DNA of 64,000 nt from Rhexocercosporidium sp. MPI-PUGE-AT-0058 (GCA_020746875.1 JAGTJL010000028.1:248001-312000); one strand, 5' to 3'; shown: positions 1 through 12,916, counted from the stretch's first letter. The notes: generated by a model from the sequence alone, not told the origin. Numbers and translations: made by a program.

Positions 1-730
1 ATATATTAACGAAATAAAGGAGTTCGAGAAGTTCTATAAGAATATAATGCGCTTAATCGGCAATATATTTAAGTTCAAGAACGCTTATATTATTACTTTT
101 ACTTCTGAGGCCGATTAGATTACTTATAGTTTAATAAAGGAATTAATAACGGAGATTCGGTTATGCCGCGAAGTTATAATAGTTATTATAAATGTTTTGT
201 GCCCGCTCCGTTATTAATATATATTAATATTATATTAAGGCGGTGTTACATCGAACGAGACTATTAAAGCTATTTTAGGAGATGTCTTATAATTCTTTAG
301 CGTTTAATAAATGTTACGGTATGAGTCTGGGTTTAGCGTTAAAGAATTTAGGATTTTTAAATAATTTAATTTATAAAATAAATACTTTATATTTTAAGCA
401 CTTACGATGGAATTGCGCTATTATTTTATAATTAAAATAAAATCTCGTTGCCTTTTAAATTATAATTTAAATGTATTTTATGAGTTTATTCTTTTTTAAT
501 ATAATATTATATATTTTATACTTACGTCGGTATTACTTTTAAAGCTTTAATAAAACTCTTAAAACTTTTATAAGAAAATATAAGAAAAGAATATCTTTAT
601 TTATAATCGGCGATACTTCCTCGGCTTTCCGACTTTTTATAATCTTCTCGGCCTTTTTATAAATTATGTAAAAGTTTTATATCTTTTTATATTTAATATT
701 TGACTTTTTAATTTATAATTCTTATTATAT
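1..730. other. AT-rich, RIP-degraded repeat sequence
   Basis: No intact gene is visible. Bases 2-230 read on the plus strand as about 75 coding-like codons with one internal TAG, which suggests the tail of a degraded transposon ORF. I do not recognise it. The rest is AT-rich with scattered stops. This block is the left flank of the large LTR element that starts at 731. Confidence 0.5.
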
Positions 731-944
731 TGTAAAGTGGCGATTCTAGCCAGGAAATGATGCTTAAGGCGTTATTTAAGGAACTAAGCATATAACCTTT
801 AAAGGTTCGTATAAGAGGCCTTTCCTTTATGTAAAATTAGAAGAATTAAATACTTTTCTATTCTGAATCTTGATCCTTAGAGTTACTAGGCTCCTTGCCT
901 AATGCCTTTCGCCGTGCTTCCTTCTTTGTTTATTATAGCCTTTA
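731..944 (+). repeat. 5' LTR of giant retrotransposon copy 1
   Basis: Begins TGTAAAGTGGCGATTCTAGC and ends AGCCTTTA. It aligns over its whole length with 12917-13130, differing mostly by transitions. The primer-binding site should follow just after 944, but I could not assign it to a tRNA. Confidence 0.92.
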
Positions 945-1499
945 TATTAGTAACCGACGCAGGGAGAAAATCGTACGGATTCGTCTTCATACGACTTATA
1001 CAGAAGCATCTCGATTCGCAGTCAAGACTATCTGTTAAAACCAGAAATTTATAATTTTCCGCTCCCCAGATCAAATATCCTTTTTTTCCTTCAGAAAGAC
1101 TCGACGATTAACGATAATACGAGAATTAGACTTAGATTAGGATAGCTTATCTCGGCAACCCGCTAATAGAGCTCAAACGGCCGAACCTAATTCCTTAAAG
1201 AGACGCCGGAAATTACAAACTGCAAATAAGAGAACTAGAAGAAATATTATTAACTTTATATTTCAAACTAAGGCGTCTTCTAACAGTTCGGAATACGAAG
1301 AGTAAACCTTAACTTAAACTGAAATCGCTAAGCAATCCGAACTCCTAGTTCTAAGGTTCTTGTTAGTATTGATTTTAATTTGCAATACCTTATTAGAATA
1401 GACCAGATATAAGTTAACTGGAATTAACCGAAAGATCAGTGAATGTACTAGACCGGGACTAATAAGCCGGGATCAGAAGTCAATAAAGAATAAAAACCT

Positions 1500-4122
1500 A
1501 CGAATATCGTCAGTATCCGATGACAAAAACAATTAATATATATCTTCATTATTCACGGAATTTCTTGAGTTCCCGAACTCCGATCGAATTAAATCAAATA
1601 TTGAAGCAGAGCCGGAAACCTTCCAAACTCGATTACCCTTATCCTCCCCAGACTCATCAGATACTCCAGTCAGCAGTTTTACAGAACTCTTGGATCTGAG
1701 TCTCGAAAACTCGGAAATCATGTCGGGAACTGAAAGGAACTTGCGAGATATAACTGCTAGCGATATCAACCACTTCCTTCGAGGGATCATGCCCCTCCCC
1801 GGGTCAGCAGGCATGCCTCTCTTCTCGGGAGCAAACATCTCGGATTTTCTGGAGCGATACGTGGAGATTAGTATAGATTACAAAGTATTAGAGAATGATC
1901 AGGTTATTCGTCTGCCTCGATATTGCGATAACCTCTGACGGGACATCATCAAGACTCTTCCGGAATGGAAGAATAAGAAAGGATAGGAAGCACTAGCGAA
2001 AGCATTAAAGTCGGAATTCAAAGAGCATGATCGATAACAAATCCGAGAATCTATGAACTTTCTCCGAGAATTCATTATAATCCAACGCACTGCTGCAGAT
2101 CTTAAAGGCTACTGCCGACTTTATTCTCAAGTCTCAGAGGCTCTTATATATAAGAAAATCCTTAGTAAAGTCGATTAAGGCAGATTCTTCCTCCTGGGAT
2201 TACCGGCTTCCTCTCGAAATAAAATCATTAAATAACTTAAGATCGATGACTCTGAACCGGAATCTTATAAGAAGAAGTATCCCGAATTCATAGAACACGT
2301 TCTTAAGACGGTCAAAAGTGAGCAAACGATAGAAGCTCTTCAGCGAGAGAAACAGCTAATAACGTCGTACACGAAGGAAATTCAGGACTTAATAGAAGAA
2401 TATACTTAACCTTTGATAATTACCGAAGTAGCAAAAAAGGCACCCGTCACGCTGCTTTTCTCGGAAAAAGCTAAGGTAGATACCGATAAGATAAAAGCTT
2501 TAGTTGCAAGAATGACTAACTTGAAAATAAACCTTATTTATTCCAAGTTGGACCAACTTTTGAATACGAAGCCTTACGTTCCAGAATTTAGTCCTGGGAG
2601 TCGGATCTTACTTTAACACACTTAATATAGGTTCACTGGTCCCGGGTACTCTTAGCAGGATAGCAGAAGCGGAATAGTGGATTTGGGCGGAAGCGTTAGT
2701 ATTAATGCAGTAAGGTACGGGAATAGAGTATGCAATTTCTGTAATAACCAGTTCGAAAGCCTATTATATAGGTTCAGAGATCAGTATCCCTTCTTTCATC
2801 ACTTCATCGATAATAACGTCTGCTATATTAACAAGTATAGGAAAATCTGTATCGGACCGCACTGAGAAGATGCTTAATTAGCCCAGAAAAAGTCGGGATA
2901 ATTCTGGGTCGCAGCGATTCGATAAAAAACTAATAGCACGGAATACGATAAGAACCTGAAGGCACGCAAATCCAACTGCTTAGTTTATATTATCGAAAAA
3001 CGACCGGAAGGGGTGGATTCGGCCTCGGAGAATCGGTTAAGCAATCCTCTTAACGTGAATATTATATAAGAGAGAAGGTAGGTTAATCTCGAAGGCCCCT
3101 TAATGTTAATTAATGCGGCCGGAGCTGGAAAGAAACTAACGGGTATGAGGAAATTACGTTCTATACCTTCGGTAAGAGGACGGGATTATGGAGTACTTTT
3201 AGATAAAGCGAATAAGGAATCAGGAAGAATCAGCGAAATCAACGAAGATAATAAGATAGAGGACGATCTTATTAGCCTTAAAGTTGAAATTATAACTAAA
3301 CGCTCAGTTAAGGGAAAGAAATCAGCCGGAGTTCTAAGGAGGGAAAAATAAGTGGATCAGTATACTTCGGTCGCAGCTTAAGAGCGAGCAGTAAAGAATA
3401 TAATAAACTAAAACTTGAACCTCAAGTTAAGAGACTTATACGGATTATAATCGCGCTGGGATCGGATGATAAACCGCCAAATCCTAATCGTCCTTACCGA
3501 AGGAGAATACGAGGTCGAGATTACACTTGCAAATAGCGAAAGGGCGTCTCAATCGAACTCAGGATTGAATAAGCTTTTTGCTAAAACAATCAATCTCGCG
3601 GAATTACTTAAAAAGTCCCCCGAAGAAGAAGAGGTTTTGATTAACGCGATCGCTAAACGAACTGAAATTATTCGCAATTGCCCAGAAATAGCCATGCAAA
3701 TACCGAAATTACAGGTCACGGTAGCGGGACGAATCAAAAGCAGGGCTACGATCGACTGCGGAGCGGAGGTCAATATGATGAATCGAGCTGTAGCGGAGGA
3801 AGCAAGACTCCTAATCTTGAATCATAAAGCTCTAACGTTTATTATTATTACCGGAGACAAATTCATATTCGCGGGTTATATTCAGAATATAATGATAAAT
3901 ATTAAAGGGATTGAAAACTATACCGATTTCATGATTATTAATAACGCAAGCCACGATATCTTACTAGGTATGCCATTTATCTTAGAAAGTCGTATGAGTT
4001 TCGATTACCCTGGGAATAGAATTATGCAAGCAATCTTTTTGAATGCAAAAAGAATAGCGACTAGGAGAGTTATAGTTGCTGGGGATAAAGCGGAGTACGA
4101 AGACGAAACGGAAAACGTTTAA
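1500..4122 (+). pseudogene. gag and aspartic protease remnant of copy 1
   Basis: A frame that is open except for RIP-type stops runs from at least 1500 (coding-like sequence extends up to about 1090) to the TAA at 4120-4122. The N-terminal part looks like a retrotransposon capsid (PLFSGANISDFLERY near 1800). A Cys-rich stretch lies near 2730-2860 (CNFC, then HH, C, C). The C-terminal 218 codons from 3466 contain a retropepsin: the active-site triplet reads DCGAEVN near 3755, where DSGA is usual, and the flap/core motif DILLGMPF lies near 3955. Pol continues in a different frame from about 4128, so frameshifting or an indel separates the two. Several in-frame TAA/TAG codons make this copy non-functional. 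Confidence 0.8.
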
Positions 4123-4127
4123 TTAGT

Positions 4128-7100
4128 ATGCGCATTAGGGAAGATGCTGGTTTTCAAGAGAGCTTAGATAGTTTAGATTCAAGGGACTTTACTAGTAATC
4201 CGGGATCATTAGTTAAAGGTAGGATTTTAAGAGATTTTGCAAGCGTTTCAGATCTTCGGTTATTATCAGAAAAGGCAAGGATAAAAGGAAAAGAACATAA
4301 GACTCTTGATCCCGGATCAGGAGTCAAATACTAATTAAAACTGGAGATTTTCGCATTCCAGTTAGATAAAGATAAAGAAGACTTCTTCTTTGTATTCGAC
4401 AGTCACTTACCTGAAGCCCTACCGTTAGAGTCGGTGGAGATTAATATATTATACAAAAGGAAAGCCGATAAAGTAAAGCTAATTGATTTGGAGAAAACAA
4501 ATAGAGATATACCTGGAGGAATTGATAACTGGTTCGAGGAAGACGAAAAAGCAAGGCCACCCCGCTCGGGAGGCAAATTTAATAACTTTATTACTAGAAG
4601 GTTCTCTGAGCTGGCGATAAGAAACAAGTTAACGAAAGAACGGTTTAGATAACTAATTATTAAAAGACAAATCTCAGAATAAGAATAAGAATTCTTTTAC
4701 GAAACGCTTTTAAATCGGGAAGCGGCACTGGCTTTCGACTGGACTTACTTAAGGAGAATTAAAGAGGAAGTTTCACCGTTTCTGGAAATCAAGATAATAC
4801 CGCATGAAGCGTAATAAGAAAAGTCTTTTCTTATGCCGAAAGCTCTGTAAGATAAGGTTATTTCGATGCTGAAGGAGAGGCTGAAGTAAGGAATCTTAGA
4901 ATAATATCATAGATTATATAAGAACAAATGGTTTCTCGTAGCCAAGAAAGAAAAAGGATCATATCGACTTATTACGGCCGTAATAGAAATGAATAGAATT
5001 ACGGTACGAGATGCGAATATTCTACCAAATATTAATCAGTTCTTAACCGAATTTGCTGGATTGACTATAGTATTACTAGTAGACCTCTTCTCAGGGTATA
5101 ACCAGTTCTTACTACACGCTCGATCAAGGGATATAATAGCGATCCATATCCTAATTAGCCTACTCAGGATAACGAGACTTCCTTAAGGAATAATTAACTC
5201 GATCGCTCAGTTCGTACGGGTGATTTATAAGATTCTTTTAGATTACATTCCTTATATGGCTTTATTTTATATAAATGATATAAGAATTAAAAGTTCCACG
5301 TCGTTTTATAATAATGAAGAAGTATTATTAAGAATCCGGAGATTTGTTATAAAATATATTCAAAACTTGGATAAGGTATTAATGCGCTTCGAGAGAGCAG
5401 GGGCGACTATCGGACTAAAGTCCTAATACTGCTTACCCGGGTTAAAAATTATAAGATACGTTACGGATAGTGAAAGGCGGCACTTAAAGACATCGAAAAT
5501 TTCGAAAATTTGCGAATAGAAGCGATATGAAAGCGTGACTGAAGCAAGGGCGTTTATTAGAATTGTAATATATTACCGCCTCTGGATTAAAAACTTCTTT
5601 ATTATCGCGGCACCGATTTACGCTATAATAAAAAAAAGAGTTGAGTTCGCTTAGTTAGAACCTCAGAAGAAAGCTATATAACTCTTGAAAAACGCGCTTC
5701 TTAATACACCCGCTTTAGTCAAGATTGATTACGGGCCCGAAGGAGGCAGGATCATCCTGATAACGGATGCTAGCAAGATAAGCTAGGGAGCGGTCTTTTA
5801 ATAGCTGGATAAAGACAAGAAAAGGCACCCTGCGCGATTCGAGAGTGGACTGTGGACGAAAGCCGAGAGCTAATACGATGCCATAAAAAGGGAGTGCCGA
5901 GGGGCTCTTAAAGTAATGAAGAAAATGCGAAGTGAGCTTTACGAGGTACATTTTATCCTTAAAACCGACGCTAAAGTTCTTGTAAAATAACTTAATAGTA
6001 CAGCGAGCGATTTACTCGAGGCGCTGTTAATAAACTAAATTGCTTAGATGCGTCTAATGGACTTTGAGGTCAAATACATCCTTAGGAACAAAAACACGGC
6101 GGCGGATAGATTATTTAGACGGGGAAAAGAATATCCTTCGGATATTATAGAACAATAAGAGCAGGATATTGATAAATAGATTATAACCGAATTAAGAGCA
6201 ATTATAGTATTTGGGACATTAACGAAGCGACTGATAAGCCCGGACTATAACTCCTAAGAGCGAATTCTTAACGATACTTACTCTAACGACTCGGAAGAAA
6301 TCGCCCGCTTCTTGATAAGCTTTAAGCGCCCGGTTATAATCAAATTAAGTGATTTCAAACGCTTCAAGAATAAAGCTTTCCAGTATCTCGTTCGCAACCG
6401 CAATCTATATAAAAGAGCTGATAACATATACTTAATAAGGCTTATAGTTAATAATAAGGCCAGGCGGCATTAAGTCATCTTTGAATACTATAAAGAAGGC
6501 GGATATCGAGGGGGAGAAATAATATATCATCGCCTTATTAAGTGCTTTTTCTAATAAGGTTTATTTAAAGATTATAAGGCCTTCTGCAAGAGCTGCGTAA
6601 GCTATTAAAAACGGAAAGTAAGGAGAGAAAAGAATCCTTTATACTTTACGTAACTTATAGGAATATTTAAGAAAGTAAACTTAAATATCGCACGAGTTCC
6701 AACTATAAATAATAAGAAGAAATGCTTTATCCTTATAAGAGAGGATTTATCAGGATAGATCGAAGGAAAAGCCTTAAGCTTAACTACGGCAGAAGAAATA
6801 ATAAAATTCCTTTAAGAAGATTTTATTTGCTGTTATAGATTATTTGGAAGATTAGTCATTAATAAAAAACCGGAAAATAAAGGAATCGCTCATGCTTTCA
6901 TAATTAAGTATAATATCAAAAGGATCTAAATCTCGGCGTATAACTTTAAGGGCAACGGAGCAGCGGAAAGAGCTTATCGAGATATTCTAGATAGCCTTTC
7001 TAAAGCAATAAGAGGAGGCTTTTATCGTTAGATACGAAAATTCTCGCATATTTTATTCGCTTCACGGACGTTTATTTATTAGCTAATAGGAATAATACTA

Positions 7101-7810
7101 TTCTTCTTATTGTATGGACGAGAGCTTATATTGCTTCTTGAAAACAGATTCCCGGTCTAGAGAATATTTAATTACGGATAAATCAAGACGAGAGGGGATC
7201 TCTTAGTAATAAGATGCCGACAGCTGGAACTACGTGATAAGGACATCCAGGAAATTATCTTACGAAAGAAACGATATAAAGAAGCAAATAAAGCATTCTA
7301 AGATAGAACGAAAAACATGAAAAACATACCGATTCGAGAGGGAGATTTGGTTCTAACGTACGATATAAAGCGTGCAATCGATCTCTCGGCAGATAATAAG
7401 CTTAATTATCGGTGGCTAGGACCGTTCCGAGTGTCGAAAGCAAATAATGAGAAAAGTTACTACTCTCTTCGCGAACTCGATAGAGTTCCTTTATAAGGCA
7501 CTTTTCCAGTAAATCGATTGAAACGATTCTATTAACGAGATTAAACTTTATTTCTATTAGATCTAAACCCTTAAACTAATTCCGAAGACTCAAACGGAAA
7601 GTCAGATAGCAGCGAATTCGAAGATTCTGAGGCCGAAATCATATTATTAGCGACTAAAGAGCGCTAAACTTTATCTCGCATTCAAATTGTCCTTCTTTTA
7701 CTAACGCAGGCTCAAAAAGCTGCTTATAAGACTGTTTTCTTTTAGTTCCTTATATATTTTCATTTCTTCGGAGGTAAAGTCATTTCCGATTATAGTTAAG
7801 GACGGGTGTT
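4128..7810 (+). pseudogene. pol remnant of copy 1: RT, RNase H, integrase
   Basis: One frame carries the whole pol. The RT fingers and palm include ITVRDANILPNINQFL and LLVDLFSGYNQF near 4990-5110. The catalytic motif reads YINDI near 5270, where Y-x-D-D is expected, so the first Asp is Asn, a G-to-A change. RNase H follows near 5750-6110 (LITDAS; YDAIKRECRGALKVM). Integrase spans about 6350-7500: a zinc-binding region with FCKSC near 6590, core motifs REDLSG and ENKG with AAERAYRDI, and a C-terminal GPY/F module (YRWLGPFRV near 7400). No chromodomain was seen. Many CAA/CAG positions are now stops. The order RNase H before integrase supports Ty3/gypsy over copia. The true end is uncertain, about 7.7-7.8 kb. 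Confidence 0.88.
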
Positions 7811-8432
7811 TTAGTCGTTTTTCCAGTTTGCAATTTTATTTGCTTTTTTCATTTATTCTTTTCTAGTTATATTACGCGTATTTCCAAGCATTTCAAACGC
7901 TTTATTACGTTTCGTCTTTTATTTTATTTTTTATTTTTTTATTTTTTTTAAAAAAGCTTTTTCTTCTAAATTTTAATATAAAAAGCTTAATTTTATATAT
8001 TTCCTCTTTTTCTTAAGTTGTTAATTGCTCTTTTTTATTAGTAATTATTACTTCTTAAGCGGGGTTGGAATGCCTCTCGCTTAAGATTATTTATTTGCTT
8101 TATTTGATTTGAAGTCACGTATATTTATTTAAAAAGCAAATATTATAAGAAGCACTGGTTTCCCAATTAAGAATAAGCTAGTAACTTTGTTGCATGTCGT
8201 AAGAAGAGAAGCAGCTCTTTAAGGCGAAAGGATTAGTAAGCTCGCTTAAGGAGTACTTAAACTAGCCTTCTTCATATCTTACTTCTAATCCTTTATATTA
8301 ATTATATTAAATTTCAAGAATCCTCGATCTGGGCCACGTCCCCGCAAAAAACCTCGAAAGCTACCTTAAGTCGGGAAATCCAGCCGAATTTGACTCGTGA
8401 TCCCGGATCAGGAGTCAAAATTACTTATAAAA
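7811..8432 (+). other. AT-rich spacer between pol and ORF3
   Basis: Low-complexity AT-rich sequence without a usable frame. Near its end lies a canonical copy of the 25-bp palindrome (8392-8416), 16 bases before the ORF3 start codon. The spacer may carry an internal promoter or splice acceptor for ORF3; nothing in it proves this. Confidence 0.55.
8392..8416 (+). repeat. Best-preserved copy of the 25-bp palindrome, upstream of ORF3
   Basis: The arms differ at one base when the right arm is reverse-complemented, and the centre is a single unpaired C. It lies between pol and the ORF3 ATG and is out of frame with ORF3. Confidence 0.85.
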
Positions 8433-11400
8433 ATGCTACTTAAACCAAACCGAGTGGGAAGCCGGCTAAAAGCAACTTATAATCCCGGCTTACTAGTTAT
8501 AAAGCGTATTATTATCAGTCCAGCAGCTATAATAAGAGATATATCAGATAACGAAGTCTAAGAAATTACCGGACCTTTATCCGGATTTAGTTTAATCAGA
8601 GGTTTAAGCGCTAAAAGCTCTAAGAAACCAGCTACGCTAATAAAGTCTAAATCTAAGGTTATTGCGAAGCGAACTCGTGATCCCGGATCAGGACTCGTGC
8701 TTTCTGTTCTTTTTAAAAGAAGAACGTTGACCTCGACTGCCGAAATTGAAAAGGTCCTTAATATCCTTAAGCCGGACGAGAAACGACTCTTAATAAGTAT
8801 AAGAAACAAGAATATTAAGCAGGCCTTGGAAGTAAAGGATAACAATCTCGTTGATTGGTACGATATAACTATTAAGCACTTAGTAAAAGAGAAAGGGTTC
8901 GATAAGGAAGAATACAATCGGAGCAATAAGAACCTCTACGACCGAGTCTAAGATGTAGTAAACAGAAGAAACAAGCGGTCTAAGAGTAAAAAGAGGCTTA
9001 ATCGTTTACTCATCTTTAATCGAGTAAAGATATTTCGAAAACACTATATAAAAGTAATAAGTAGGAATAAAGCCCGAGGGCAGCTTGCTACGTTAGCAGA
9101 GAAAGTCAAGCCGTTTCCCTTAATAATCAAAGCCTTAAATAAGTTTATCTTCGATGAAGCTTAGCTGAAGCGGATCGAAGGAAGAGGCGCGCTAAAAAGT
9201 CGGAAGAGCATTAGGCTTTCGCCTGGCATTATTAATTAATACTGAATAACGCAGAAAGATAACGCAGACTTCCTTGAGAAAATCCAGACTCTTTTATCAG
9301 ATAAAGCCCTCGCTAAGATCAAATTCAAAGTTTCCCGTTATAAGCTTTTTATTTCTACGGATAAATATAAGATCGTGCTATTAAAAGACTTTTCAGATGA
9401 AAGCGAGACGCATATCTTTATAGTCACTAAGCAAGAAGTTGTTCTTAAAGAAATAAAGCAGTTAACCGTAATTCCTGATCCCGGATCAGAAGTCGCCGCC
9501 TTTCAAGTAACTAGTCTGGCGTCTCCGACCCCGGATCCTGGATTGGAAACTAAAGCTCTTAAAGCAATCGAACGATCAACCGCGACTCCTGATCCCGGAT
9601 CAAAAGTCGATAAAGTCATAAACCCAGCTCTGCCTTCTACAGTTTCTACAACCTCCCTCTCTGAACTCCCAACTGATCTTTCCGAGCCCTATAAGCCGAT
9701 CGAAGTCCCCTTAACCGATGATCCTATCCCAGAAGTCGAAGAGCCCGTGATTCCAGATCCTCTAGAAGATCTCGTGCCAGATCCTGTGCCAGAGTCCAGT
9801 CGATAAAAGGAAACTCGGGTCTCCGTATTAATTAAATCCTTAAAAGAAATTGCAAAAAAGCCAATTCCGGTTCCCTTTGCAGATTAACTCCCCGACTTAG
9901 CCCCGCTTGATATTATTAGCCTTAATTCGCTAGCTAAACCCCCTCCGGAACAGTTAAGCAACTAGCTTACTTATACGGTCTTCAATTTTCCTAAGGAACT
10001 ACAGGACTTTATTATCGAATACATAAACGCCGAGCGAGGTCGACTTCGGAAGGATGCCTTCAAAGCAAGAGTTAAGCTGATAAAGGAGGATTTACTAGCT
10101 GCGGCGATAGACCGTATCCAGCGTTATGCCTCAAAACTTCGTGCGTTTCTTAAAGCCGAATTTGACCTTGCTTATATTATAAGTATCGTAAAGCCAGCTA
10201 AAAGCATTATTAAAGGAACTTATGATCCCGGATCAGAAGTCGCTGTTGGGGTTTTCTTGAAAGAAAGATATAATATATCCAATATCGAGCTGGATACTGA
10301 AAGCTATTATTGCAAGATCCCAGAACTAGTTAAGATTATCTTGGAATTCGGAGACCCGTTCGAGATGAATTCATTACTGGCGGTCCGCTTGCGATTCGCA
10401 AAGTATCTCATCACAGAACGAATCGACGCATGGGAAGGAAAGGAAGGAAAGATAATATACGCGTTCCACATCCGATATTTCGCAGATTACTATGGTATAT
10501 TGCAAAAGAGATTAAAGGTTACGGAAGTCTGGAAAAACATTTAATAACTCAGAAATTATAAAAGAGACCCGGAAACCTTTCGCCTTAATCCTAGCTTTGC
10601 TAGAATATTCAAGAAATCTAAAGACGCGGAAAATATGAAGTATGAGGTATAATTAGGCCATTCGAACTTCAAACTAACCGCAGAAGCCTTAGTATAAGCT
10701 TCGGATCTGAGATGGACTGGAGACCTTCGAGAGCAATACTTGATATTAAAAGCTCTTGACATACTCGAGAAGTCTGGTTACTCCGTCCTAGACTTCCCGC
10801 TTAGTGCTAAGTATGTCTTCTCTCCCGGTTCCAAAAAAGCCAAGCTTATCAGTTTTTTCAAATCGGAGTTCGAAATGTATTAGTTTCATTACCGGAATAC
10901 GAGTAAGACTAGTCCGCTAACTGCTTTTATACATAATATAATTTATAGTATTTCTTAATAATATCTTCGCTAAGACTACGGATTATATTTTATTACTCTG
11001 GCAGGTCGAAAGGACGATAATCCCAGACTTATTATTTATCCTGAAGTTCCGATTTATCCCGGAATCGGAGCCTATAACGTAGTTAACTTTACAAAAGCTG
11101 ATATCGAGGACGACTAAAAAGCTAAATCTACTTATAATCCCGGATCAAGAATTACGCCGATAGCTTCACGAATTCTTGATTACCATTTCATTCCGGTTAG
11201 CCAGGCACTTATTAGACATGTTTCCGGTTACTCTACCTCTTATTTGCACATCGATATCGTCACTAACAAGAAGTCGAATAAGCGTTTCCATACTATCAAC
11301 CCAGGAAAGAAAGGCGCGATTTCGAAATACGCCTAATACGCTTAAACTAAGGACTTTCTATTTAGATCGCTCGGAAACGATACACCTTCATTTTCGCTTC

Positions 11401-12692
11401 TGACGAGACAAGGGTTTGTCTTACGCCTAGCTACTGGAACGGAACGAAAGGACGTTACAAGCTTTATCGCATTCTCCAACAATTATATTACGGTTGTGGA
11501 CGAATACAGTCTGGAGAATAAAGTCTTAATAGATAAGCTTATATTATCTGTCCTCCGATTACAGCATCTCCCGGTCCCTCGATGGGAAGTAAAATCAGAG
11601 ACTTACGTATTATTCTCGGCTGCAGTTTCTGTGATAGGGCTAAGCCCGTTATCTGATGCCCTTATAGGACGACTACCCTGGATTGACCCCTCTATCATCA
11701 AGGAAGCCCGCTACCTCTTTAGTTTTAAAAGAAAGGAATTGTCCGCATATCTTTAAGAGCATAAGTTCTTTCAGTATATTATTATATATAAAGCCTGGAT
11801 TCAGGTTCGAGAGCAGGAAGAGCAATTATATAAAAAAAAGTCTTAAGCACTTCAAACCGGAAAAGCTGAACCTGTTAAGGCTGATAATATCGTCGATCTT
11901 ATAGTCTTGGAAGAGCTGAATAAGGCAGGCTATAACGTTAAGATAAAGGAACTCCTGGGACAGTCGAAGTCGGAAGATGTTCTAGATTAAGACTCGGAGA
12001 GTGAAGTTATGACTGATCTAACTCCTGATCCCGGATTATAAGTCGCCGTGAGCGAAGGAGCATTTATATTAACGCTTAACGCAGGTCTTTAGGCAGATCC
12101 AGAGCGAACCCTCAGTCCCGTGGATAAGAATAAGCAGGAAACCGTAATTGCAATCCTTGATCTCGGCTCAGGAGTTACAGTCTCTGAAATCCAGCACGCT
12201 GCTCTTGAAAAACTAATTATGACGAAGGAAGTTATAAGACTAAGTTTAAGGGTTATAAGCTTTAGCGAAATCGACCTAGAAGATGAGGCTCGAAGAGAGG
12301 CTCGAAGAGCAAAGAACGATAAGCTCATGAATCGACTAATAGCAGAGGATGCTGCCGCGACTTGTGAAGCATTAACCGGTGGACCTTTAAGCCTCTTTAA
12401 CAAGCTAAAAATCAAGCTTAGTCTTAAGGTCAGCAATCCAGGACTTAAAGGACTAACGACACCCCCTTAGAGACTACTTATTCCTATTATTAAGCCTTAG
12501 CTACCGGAAGATGTCTTTTACGGCAATAACGGCAGATTATAAAAAAGTGAATCGAAGAAGGTTAGTTACGTTTCACTTACTCCAGAGGAAGATTTAAACG
12601 GAGATAAGTCCTTTACTCTTAAGGCGAAAAACAAGCGCAGTGCCGGAGCAACTTCAGCCCGAGTTACAAAGAAGGGCAAGAAGCACTCTTAA
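8433..12692 (+). pseudogene. Third ORF (ORF3) of the giant retrotransposon, function unknown
   Basis: From ATG at 8433 to TAA at 12690-12692 a single frame (the same phase as pol) stays coding-like for about 1,420 codons, broken by a limited number of TAA/TAG codons of the RIP type. It is hydrophilic and rich in Lys, Glu, Ser and Pro. A proline/acidic segment lies near 9660-9800 (VPLTDDPIPEVEEPVIPD), and basic, coiled-coil-like stretches lie near 8940-9060, 10040-10110 and 12240-12330. A short peptide, D-P-G-S-x-V, recurs at least nine times, encoded by the dispersed palindrome. I saw no transmembrane segment, so it does not look like a typical env gene, and I recognise no domain. Position after pol and before the 3' LTR fits an accessory or captured gene. 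The inverted copy 2 carries the same ORF at the matching position, so it belongs to the family and is not a one-off insertion. Confidence 0.75.
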
Positions 12693-12916
12693 GCCCGGAT
12701 CATAAGTCGGTATGCATTGCTGATCAGCTAAACCTCTTTCTTTTATTTGTTTCGATATGGGCTAGAAAGGATATTAGAATAGAAAAGTCTGGCGTTATTT
12801 TTTTTTACTTTAAAAAAATATCCTTTTCTTTTTTCTTTCTTTCCTTCCTCTAATAAGCCGAGTTATAAGCAAGCGGAAGTAGTCGGGGGTAATTATTTAT
12901 TATAATTAAAGACGGA

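Larger units (their letters stand above)
1457..12708 (+). repeat. Family of 14 dispersed 25-bp near-palindromes in copy 1
   Basis: Consensus: GACTC, one spacer base, TGATCC, C, GGATCA, one spacer base, GAGTC. Copies lie at 1457, 4190, 4301, 8392, 8474, 8672, 9470, 9527, 9584, 10217, 11129, 12020, 12152 and 12684 (each start +24). The best copies are 4301-4325, 8392-8416 and 8672-8696. Others have lost bases, often by transitions. In pol and ORF3 the GAT is in the host frame at 4190, 4301, 8474, 8672, 9470, 9527, 9584, 10217, 11129, 12020 and 12152, giving D/N-P-G-S/L-x-V. The copies at 8392 and 12684 sit just outside the ends of ORF3 in other frames. The copy at 1457 is in the leader/gag region. 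Confidence 0.85.

Noticed and set aside
1533..1838. 101-codon minus-strand ORF within the gag region
   Set aside because: It is antisense to the gag frame, which has retrotransposon motifs; a shadow ORF.
8558..8926. 122-codon minus-strand ORF in ORF3, also containing a DPGSR peptide
   Set aside because: It is open only because the palindrome reads similarly on both strands; the plus-strand frame is the one continued over 4 kb.
1457..12708. CRISPR-like array formed by the repeated palindromes
   Set aside because: Spacing is irregular (tens to thousands of bases), most copies lie in a protein frame, and the host is a fungus.
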